64,000 nucleotides of DNA from Amia ocellicauda (lineage: Eukaryota; Chordata; Actinopteri; Amiiformes; Amiidae): positions 5,056,857 through 5,120,856 of the forward strand of contig NC_089863.1 in assembly GCF_036373705.1 (NCBI RefSeq), in the 5' to 3' direction. Below the pieces are notes generated by a model. That model saw only the letters and a list, made by a program, of their open reading frames with translations, was not told where the DNA came from and made no database searches. The position numbers and the translations under genes were made by a program. Every line of letters begins with the position of its first letter. Positions within the stretch are counted from its first letter, which is position 1. Below are positions 41,601-52,600 of this stretch, in pieces.

Positions 41601-44600
41601 CCAACCAATCACATGGCAGTTGCTTCAATGCATTTAGGGGTGTGGTCCTGGTCAAGACAATCTCCTGAACTCCAAACTGAATGTCTGAATGGGAAAGAAA
41701 GGTGATTTAAGCAATTTTGAGCGTGGCATGGTTGTTGGTGCCAGACGGGCCGGTCTGAGTATTTCACAATCTGCTCAGTTACTGGGATTTTCACGCACAA
41801 CCATTTCTAGGGTTTACAAAGAATGGTGTGAAAAGGGAAAAACATCCACTATGCGGCAGTCCTGTGGGCGAAAATGCCTTGTTGATGCTAGAGGTCAGAG
41901 GAGAATGGGCCGACTGATTCAAGCTGATAGAAGAGCAACTTTGACTGAAATAACCACTCGTTACAACCGAGGTATGCAGCAAAGCATTTGTGAAGCCACA
42001 ACACGTACAACCTTGAGGCGGATGGGCTACAACAGCAGAAGACCCCACCGGGTATCACTCATCTCCACTACAAATAGGAAAAAGAGGCTACAATTTGCAC
42101 AAGCTCACCAAAATTGGACAGTTGAAGACTGGAAAAATGTTGCCTGGTCTGATGAGTCTCGATTTCTGTTGAGTCAGAATTTGGCGTAAACAGAATGAGA
42201 ACATGGATCCATCATGCCTTGTTACCACTGTGCAGGCTGGTGGTGGTGGTGTAATGGTGTGGGGGATGTTTTCTTGGCACACTTTAGGCCCCTTAGTGCC
42301 AATTGGGCATCGTTTAAATGCCACGGCCTACCTGAGCATTGTTTCTGACCATGTCCATCCCTTTATGACCACCATGTACCCATCCTCTGATGGCTACTTC
42401 CAGCAGGATAATGCACCATGTCACAAAGGTCGAATCATTTCAAATTGGTTTCTTGAACATGACAATGAGTTCACTGTACTAAACTGGCCCCCACAGTCAC
42501 CAGATCTCAACCCAATAGAGCATCTTTGGGATGTGGTGGAACGGGAGCTTCGTGCCCTGGATGTGCATCCCACAAATCTCCATCAACTGCAAGATGTTAT
42601 CCTATCAATATGGGCCAACATTTGTAAAGAATGCTTTCAGCACCTTGTTGAATCAATGCCACGTAGAATTAAGGCAGCTCTGAAGGCGAAGGGGGTCAAA
42701 CAGTATTAGTATGGTGTTCCTAATAATCCTTTAGGTGAGTGTATACATATATACATATATATATACACACACACACAGACGGGTGAGAAATGAAAGGAAA
42801 AACAACATGCAGTGTCTCAGTAAGGTGTTGGGCACCACGAGCCCCAGAACAGCTTCAATGCTCTTGGCACAGATTGTACGAGTCTCTGGACTCTACTGGA
42901 GGGATGAACTCCATTCTTCTAAAAGATATTCCCTCATTTGGGGTTTTGATGATGGTGGTGGAGAGCGCTGTCTAACACGTCGATCCAGAATCTCCCATAG
43001 GTGTTCAATTGAGTTGAGATCTGGTGATCTGGTGGCCATAGCATTTGATTCACATCATTTTCATACTCATCACACCATTCAGTGACCCTCGTGCCCTGTG
43101 GATGGGGGTATTGTCATCCTGGAAGAGACCACTCCCATCAGAATAGAAATGTCACCATAGGATGAAGGTGATCACTCAGAATAACTCTAATGATTTGCAG
43201 TGACCCTTCCCTCTAAGGGGACAAGTGGACCCAAACCATTCCAGGAAAATGCCCCCCACAAAATAACAGAGCCTCCAGACCCCCTCACTGTAGGGGTCCA
43301 GCAGTCAGGCCTGTCCCGTTCTCTTGGTGTCCCACACATGCACTCGTCCACTTGTTGAGAACACGAGCCAGTTGAGCATCTGTGACTGAAGCTCCTGATA
43401 TTTGTGCCCCAATAATGACCCCTCTTTCAAAGTCACTTAGATCCTCTCCTCTTGCCATCTTGATCCAAAATCGAGGTCAACTGGGCTGCTCAGCATTTGT
43501 ATACATGCCACAGAGCATGAGAGGATGTTAATTGCTTAATTGTATCATGCAGTACACCTGTTTAGAGCCATCTGCATTTGTTATGTTCCTCCATTCATTT
43601 ATTCAGGTTTTTCCTTTAATTTGTCATTTTATATATATATACAGTGAGGGAGAAAAGTATTTGATCCCCTGCTGATTTTGTACGTTTGCCCACTGACAAA
43701 GAAATGATCAGTCTATAATTTTAATGGTAGGTGTATTTTAACAGTGAGAGACAGAATAACAACAAAAAAATCCAGAAAAACGCATTTCAAAAAAGTTATA
43801 CATTGATTTGCATGTTAATGAGGGAAAGAAGTATTTGATCCCCTATCAATCAGCAAGATTTCTGGCTCCCAGGTGTCTTTTATACAGGTAACGAGCTGAG
43901 ATTAGGCGCACTCTCTTAAAGGGACTCTCCTAATCTCAGCTCGTTACCTGTATAAAAGACACCTGTCCACAGAAGCAATCAATCAATCTGATTCCAAACT
44001 CTCCACCATGGCCAAGACCAAAGAGCTGTCCAAGGATGTCAGGGACAAGATCGTAGACCTACACAAGGCTGGAATGGGCTACAAGACCATCGCCAAGCAG
44101 CTTGGTGAGAAGGTGACAACAGTTGGTGCGATTATTCGCAAATGGAAGAAACACAAAATAACTGTCAGTCTCCCTCGGTCTGGGGCTCCATGCAAGATCT
44201 CACCTCGTGGAGTTTCAATGATCATGAGAACGGTGAGGAATCAGCCCAGAACTACACGGGAGGATCTTGTTAATGATCTCAAGGCAGCTGGGACCAGAGT
44301 CACCAAGAAAACAATTGGTAACACACTACGCCGTGAAGGACTGAAATCCTGCAGCGCCCGCAAGGTCCCCCTGCTCAAGAAAGCACATGTACAGGCCCGT
44401 CTGAAGTTTGCCAATGAACATCTGAATGATTCAGAGAACTGGGTGAAAGTGTTGTGGTCAGATGAGACCAAAATCGATCCCATAGAAAATCTGTGGAGGG
44501 AGCTGTAGGTTCGAGTTGCCAAACGTCATAAAGGGATGGACATGGTCAGAAACAATGCTCAGGTAGGCCGTGGCATTTAAACAATGCCCAATTGGAATTA

Positions 44601-47600
44601 AGGGGCCTAAAGTGTGCCAAGAAAACATCCCCCACACCATTACACCACCACCACCAGCCTGCACAGTGGTAACAAGGCATGATGGATCCATGTTCTCATT
44701 CTGTTTACGCCAAATTCTGACTCAACAGAAATCGAGACTCATCAGACCAGGCAACATTTTTCCAGTCTTCAACTGTCCAATTTTGGTGAGCTTGTGCAAA
44801 TTGTAGCCTCTTTTTCCTATTTGTAGTGGAGATGAGTGGTACCCGGTGGGGTCTTCTGCTGTTGTAGCCCATCCGCCTCAAGGTTGTACGTGTTGTGGCT
44901 TCACAAATGCTTTGCTGCATACCTCGGTTGTAACGAGTGGTTATTTCAGTCAAAGTTGCTCTTCTATCAGCTTGAATCAGTCGGCCCATTCTCCTCTGAC
45001 CTCTAGCATCAACAAGGCATTTTCGCCCACAGGACTGCCGCATACTGGATGTTTTTCCCTTTTCACACCATTCTTTGTAAACCCTAGAAATGGTTGTGCG
45101 TGAAAATCCCAGTAACTGAGCAGATTGTGAAATACTCAGACCGGCCCGTCTGGCACCAACAACCATGCCACGCTCAAAATTGCTTAAATCACCTTTCTTT
45201 CCCATTCAGACATTCAGTTTGGAGTTCAGGAGATTGTCTTGACCAGGACCACACCCCTAAATGCATTGAAGCAACTGCCATGTGATTGGTTGGTTAGATA
45301 ATTGCATTAATGAGAAATTGAACTTGAAATTGAACAGGTGTTCCTAATAATCCTTTAGGTGAGTGAATATTATATATATTTAATTTGTCATTTTATATAT
45401 ATATTCGTTTATTAGATCTGGGAGACCCTCCACCCCTGCTGTTCCCTCCCCATCCTCACCAGCTCCCTCTGGATGGCAAGGATGCGGTCCCGCGCCACCT
45501 CACAGTTGCCCTTGCGCCCCGTGATCACGATGACCTCCGAGTTGCTGTTCTCCGTGGGCAGGTCGATCTTGGTGTTCGTTTCCTCACGGATCTGTTTGAG
45601 AGCGACAAGTTTTAATTTCAGGAAGTAAGGAATGTGTCCTGATTTGTGGGCGGCTGGCATGAGAGACACTTCCTCGTTTTCATGTTTTCAATTCCTTCTC
45701 TCAGGTTGGTTTCTCTTTCCCCATCAATCCAGTCCTCTTTGCTTTTACTTAATTACTTTATTAATTACTTAACTTTCTCTCTCTCTCTCTATCTGCAATC
45801 TTTGTTACACAACCACACACTCACAGAGACGCACATGCACTCAAACAGAGACACAAGTACATACACACAGACACACAGAGAGACTCACCTTCTTGATATT
45901 GGCCCCCCCTTTACCGATGATATTCTTGTGGAACTGCTTGAAGATGGGCACCGAGATGGAGAAGCTGTTCTCGATCTGAGGAGAGAAAACTGGGTCACTG
46001 TGGGGGAATGGCAAATACACACACAAACCTTGTGGCTCAAGAACGGGCATAACAAGATTGGAGAGACCCATCCTGGACCTGCAGAGACACAGTCCGACCT
46101 GCTGGACTGGACTGCATCTCTCAGGACCAGGGCTGAGACCCTGCAGGACTGGAGTGTCGTACCAGTTCAGCGATGACCTTCTGCAGGTACTTGGCGCACT
46201 TCTCCACCTCGTTCTTGGGCCCCCGCAGCTGCACAATGTCGCTCTTCTGAGACGGGTCGGGGAAGTTGATGATGACCTGCCAGCGATGAGAGCACAGAGT
46301 CACAGGGGTGCAGACACACATACAGACACACAGACACACACAGACACACACTGGGCCTCACCTCAGGAAACTTGTCTCTCACTTCTTTGATCTTCTCGCC
46401 CTTCTGCCCGATGATGATGCGGTGGAATCGCTGCTCGATGATCAGGTCCTTAGTGCGCTCGTTCTCCTGGCGGGGGACAACAACAGTGAACAGTGTCCCA
46501 GTCTCCCCCAGTCTCATCTAGTCTCTCCCAATCTCCCCTTGTCTCCCCCAGTCTCTCCCAGTCTCCTAGTCTCTCCCAGTCTCAAACATGTTTGAAAAAC
46601 TTTTGAGTTGGTGTCCTATTGCGTATCAGTCTTGAAACTACAGGACTACTGTTAAACAGGTGACAGACAAGCGCCATAGCTTATTTAAACCATGGGTTAT
46701 TAAAATGTATGTCAAACCGGAAATTACGTAAATAATAATAATAATAAAAACTCGCACATACAGTGAGGGAAAAAAGTATTTGATCCCCTGCTGATTTTGT
46801 ACGTTTGCCCACTGACAAAGAAATGATAAGTCTAGCAGGGGATCAAATACTTTTTTCCATCACTGTACGTTACAAAGGTACATATTGAAGTGAAATCGAT
46901 CTGTACTGGAAATGTAAATTCGCAGAAATGCAACCACAGGAAAAGGCTGTCGCAGTGCCATTATCAATTATTTCCTACACAGTTATTTCCCCAAAGTCCA
47001 TTTCCAGCGATGTGTAGCTGCACGAAGACCATGTTCGCTTGGAGAAGAAAATATAGGGTAATACAAGAGAAGGCTATCCCGTTTCGAGGACCCCTCTCCC
47101 ACTCCGAAAACCCCCCTGTATAGCAGAGGGAAGATGCATGAAGCTGCCCCAGAACAGCAATATTGTGTCAAGCTATTGTTTCTCTGGCATTCAGGAGAAA
47201 ACAAAAGGATACATATTAAAATAATGCTATACTAAGCATGTGCTGGAGGAGCCCCTACCCTGCTGGTTTTTGTTCCATCTGAGCTCTCAATTACTTAATT
47301 GTACCTTAATTGAACATCAAATTACTTCAATTAAGGTTCAATTAAGTAATTGAGAGTTTAGATGGAACAAAACCCAGGAGGGTAGGGGCTCCTCCAGCAC
47401 CGGGGTTAAGAAGCACTGTCTCATCGGATCGGTCTAGTGTGCGGCGGCCTTCATCCTCCCCCCATCTCTCCCAGTTCCCCCGAGTCCCTCTCCCAGTCCC
47501 CCCAGTCTCACCATCCTGGCCGCCATGTCCATGAGCTCACGCCGGGCCAGCTGGACCCCCTGCGGATCGCCCTCGATCCGCACCAGCCCGCTGCGCTCGC

Positions 47601-47708
47601 TGTCCTGCGGGATCCGCACCGACACCTTGTACTGCTCCTTGATGCGGTTGACTGGATGAGACGAGAGGGGAAGGGTGTCGGTCAGGGCAGAGCAGCAGTG
47701 AAAATACA

Positions 47709-47739
<31 letters not shown>

Positions 47740-50700
47740 GGATGGACTCACTGTTGGCGCCGTTCTTGCCGATCAGGTGTCGGTGGAAGCGCTGGTCGAT
47801 GGTGACCTCGGTGTAGTCCATCCTCACCAGCTAGAGACAGGGAGGGAGGGGAGAGGCAGATCAGCGCTAGGAGTCTTACCAGCATTCATTGGCCTGGTAA
47901 GATCCACCCCCACCCCCGGGACAGCGTAGGGCGGTGCTGACCAGGTCCTTGATGATGTCCTGGATGTGCGCCTGGGCCTGCTCCACCTCCTCCGTGGGGC
48001 CCTCCAGCGTGATCTTCTCATCCCCGTCCGTGAACTCGATGTGCACCTGCACCACACAGGGCCACACACAGGGACACAGAGACACACAGAGAGACAAAAA
48101 CACACAGGGACACAGAGAGACATAGGAGCACACACAGGGACACAGACATAAAAACACACACAGGGACACAGAGAGAGACATAGGGACACACACAGGGACA
48201 CAGAGAGACAGGGCCACACACAGGGCCACAGAGAGACACAGGGAGACACGGAAGGAGGCAGAGAGGACCATGAGAGGGAGAGACAGAGAGAGAGACAGAA
48301 GGATACAGAGTGTTATTGACTCTTACAGCCGCTGTAGTGTCTCTATCCCGGTAAACCTTAAATCTGGGCCAGCGAGCTCTCGTAGTGTCTAAGGGCACTA
48401 TACCTAATAAAACACTGACTTATTGATTGATTAATCGACTAATTGTTTAATTGACTGACTGACAGACAGACATGTTATTGGAAAATCCCTCTTGACCGCA
48501 GGCAGGTGAGATCGTGTGGTGGGGCGTTCGGTGATCGGGGTGGTGTTCTGTGGCGGTGTTGCCCCGGCCCGACTCACCCTGGGCAGCTGCTGGGTGATGC
48601 GCCCGATGTTCTGGCCCTTCTTCCCGATGATGAAGCGGTGCAGCCAGGCTGGCGCCGTCACCTCCGCCACCATCACGCTCTTGGCCTGTGAGGGGCGGGG
48701 GAAGGGGACGCAGGGGGGACACAGAGGGGATGTGCACACACACAGAGACACGAAGAGAAGCGTCACACACTCGGCCCCCGAGACGGAAAGGACCACCACC
48801 GCCCCCCCCGCCACCCACCTCCGAGCCGCTCACCTTGGCGTACACCTGCGTGAGGGCGGGGCCCAGCTTGTCCGGCTCGCCCCGCAGGATGATGGTCTCG
48901 GAGGCGGAGTCCAGTGGGGGCATCTCGACGGAGACGCCCGTGCTCTCCAGGATCTCCTGCAGCGTGTTGCCCTTGGGCCCGATGATATATTTGTGCTGCG
49001 ACTTCTTCACCTCCACCGAGATCGTCGTGGTCTTCCGCTTCTGCCCACCGGGGAGGAGACAAGGAACGGTAAGGGTGGAGGTGGATAAGTGTCACAGAGG
49101 AGGGGGGGGGGGAAGAGAGGGGGAGAGAGGGGGAGAGACACAGGAAGAGGAAGAGACAGAGAGGGACAGAGAGAGAGAGGGACAGAGAGCAGTCACTAGC
49201 AAGATGAGCTCCTGGCACACGGCTCTCTGCAAGAGGTACCGCAACATCCGCAAGAGAGGCATCGGCGGAGGCAGGCAGATCAGCGTCCTGGAGGACACGG
49301 ACCCCGACAGCACAGTCCTCACTATCAATGTGTACAACACCGGGACTGTGCTGGTCCAGGGGAGCGAGGCCGGCCTGGACGCCTTCGAAGCAGCGTTCCC
49401 GCAGCTGAAGTAAGAGGCAGAGAAAGAAAGAGCGCACCAGGCTGACACCAACGCCGAGGACTCGGACCCTGAACACACCACCCCCGACGAAGACGATGCC
49501 CCCGCAGCAGAGAACACCATGCGTGACAAGACCCTCCCTGCTGACCTCTCACCCCCCCGCTATATCCAGCCCATTTGGGAGAGACGGGCCCTGCTGGAGC
49601 TGGAGTTCGCCGAGTTCTGGGAACTCGTGCTGACCCGTATCCCCGAGGCCAGCCTCGCCCAGCAGCTGCGGGACGAGATGAGCCAGCTAAAGAAGGAGAG
49701 CCATGGTGGACCGCCAACGAGCTGCTTTCCGAGGTCAGAGAGCTGCAGCAGGACAACCAGGCCCTGAGGACGCAGCTGGCTGGACTGAAGGAGGAGGCCC
49801 AGCGCAGGGAGAAGAGCCTCACAAAGGAACTGCAGGGCCTGAGGAAGCAGCTCCGAAGACATAGCCACCCCACCCCACAGTCAGCGACACACAGGCCCCT
49901 CCCAGCGCAGAGGTGGTCCTACTGATGGACTCCAACGGGAAGCACCTGGACACACGCAGGCTGTTCCCGGGCCGTCGAGTGACCAGTGTCCGCTGCGCCA
50001 CCACACAGCACACCCTGCAGCTGCTGCGCAGAGACACGCTGGGCACCCCACGCTACACTGGCACCAACGACCTGGGCTCCCTGCCCCAGCACACCTCCAG
50101 GGCCGTGAGCGAGGTGGCACAGAGGGCCACACAGGAGTTCCCCAACACCAGGGTGATCGTCTCCACACTGCTGCCCCGGGCCGACACCCCGCCACACGTC
50201 ATCAGCAGCATCAACGCGGAGATCGCCAGGGACTGTGCCGCTCTGCCCAACGTGCACCTGGTCACCACCCCGCCCTGGGCCCCTGGTACATGCACGACAG
50301 GGTGCACCTCAACCAAGAGGGCATCAGGATCTTTGAAAAGACCCTAAAAGACACTGCCCTGGGCCGTGGGCCGACCAGCCCCCCCACCACACCGCTGGCA
50401 CAACACACCGCAACGTGAGGCCCCCCCACTCCATGCAACATGCAACACCCAACCGGCCCCATCCAAGAGGCACCGCCTGGGCTCCTGCTACACACAGCCC
50501 CGCCAACAGGCCGCCCACCGCCAGGCACCCTCCCACCAGTCTGAGCCCAACGCTATTCATTATTTACATTAATGAATTGGCCACAATGCTGGAGCAATAT
50601 GCAGCCCCCGGCCTCACCCTACATGACACTGAAGTCAAGTTCCTGCTCTACTGATGACCTGGTGCTGCTGTCACCCACAGAGCAGGGGCTGCAGCAGAAC

Positions 50701-52562
50701 TGGGCCCTGCTAGAGCAGCACTGTCAGCCCTGGGCCCTGGCAGTAAACATGAAGAAGACAATTATGATATTCCAGAAAAAAGACAGAGAGAGGGAGAGAG
50801 AGAGAGGAAGAGGCAGAGGGAGGGAGAGAGATAGAGAGAGCGGGACAGAGAGAGAGAGGGAGCGAGAGTGCGAGAGGGACAGACAGGGTGCGAGCGACCA
50901 AGAGGGAGGGAGAGGCAGAGGGGAAAGGAGAGGCCCCAGAGCACGGGGTGGGGTACCTTGTCCTCGTAGATGGCGCGGATGCGGGCGATGGCCAGCGCCA
51001 CAGGCTCCTTCTCGCCGGTGATGATGATGTCGTCCTTGGCCACGCTGGGCGGGGGGATGTTGATGCGCGCGCCCGTGTCCTGGCTGATCTCCTGCACCGT
51101 GCGGTTGTGCGCGCCGGCGATGAACGGGTGGAAGGCCTTCTCCAGGGTGAGCCGCTCCACCGCACGCTTGTCCTGGGGGGGTGCAGGGTAAGCGTGTGTG
51201 AGTGTCACTGTGCTGAGGTTACCGTGTGAGGGCGCCTCTCCGGGTGTGTGTGTCGGGGGCAGGGCACGTTAGCATGACTGTGTCTGTGCGATTGTTATGG
51301 TGTTGATTTGTGTGTTAGTGTGTGTCTGTTCATGTATGATTGTTATTGTTGATGTTGAGTGTGTTAGTGTGTTCAAGTGATTGTTATTGTGTTCATGTCT
51401 GTTTTAGTGTTTGTGTGATTGTTAATGTGTGTCTGTTAGTGTACGTTTGTTATTGCGTTGATGTTGATGGCAGTGTCATCTCTATACCTTCTCTATACGT
51501 CTGTGTGATAGTGTCAGTGTGTGTGTGCGTCTGTGTGTTAGTGTATCAGAGTGTGTGTGTATGTGTTAGTGTCTCAGTGCGTATGTGTGTGTTTGTGTGT
51601 GTCTGTGTGTGTGTCAGAGTGCGTGTGTGTGTATGTTAGTGTGTCAGAGTGTGTGTGTGTGTGTGTGTGTCAGTGTGAGTCACCTGCTCTGCGGAGATGA
51701 GCAGGATCTCGTGCCGCGCCTTCTCAATGCCCTCCTTGGTGCCAGTGATCTTGATCTGGCTGCTGGGGTCGTCGGGCCGCGGGATGGTGATCTTGGTGGC
51801 TGTCTTGAGCTCCAGCTCCTGCAGCTTCTCGCCGTTCTTGCCGATGACGAAGCGGTGGTGCTCCTTGGGGATGGACACGGTGGCGGAGGCCTGGCGGGGA
51901 CACGGGGAGATCAGACTCGATTAAATTGAGGCCCGGGCTCCGATCCGGGCCCTGTACTCTAGTCCACACAGCCCCAGGCCGTTCCTCGCCAGTCTCCACA
52001 CTCCCCACCTGGGTCTGCAGCCGAGCCACGATCTCCTTGCGGGCCTTCATGACCGAGTCCAGCTTGCCCGTCACCATGATGGACAGGCCCTGGTCCTTGG
52101 CCAGAGAGAGCTCGATGTGGGCGCCCGTCTTCTGCATGATGTCCAGGCACACCTTGGCCTCCTCGCCCTCCCCGAACTGGCTGTTGTCCTTGTACCTGCG
52201 CTCCTCCAGGGGGACGTGGAACACCTGAGCAGGGGAGAGGAGAGGAGGAGGGATGAGAGGGGAGGAAGAGAGGAGGAGGAAGAGGAGAAACAGCAGGAAG
52301 AGAAGGACAGATGAGGGAAAGGAGGAGAGGGGAAGAGAGGAGGAGGAGGAAGAGGAGGAATAGCAGGAGAAGGACAGATGAGGGAAGGAGGAGAGGAGAG
52401 GGGAAAACAGGAGAGATGGGGGAAGGAGGATGAAGACGAGAAGGAGAGGAAAAAGTGCAGTGGAGAGGAGAGGGAGGGGAAGGAAAAGAAGAGGCCATGG
52501 GAGAAGGGAGGAGAACCAGGTGGAGGGTGAACAGGGGGGAGGGGATAGGAGAGAGGTCACCA

Positions 52563-52600
<38 letters not shown>

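Noticed and set aside
49204..50347. Possible extra host exons inside the hdlbp intron
   Set aside because: They lie on the opposite strand, carry retrotransposon ORF1/RT signatures, and the hdlbp frame is complete without them.
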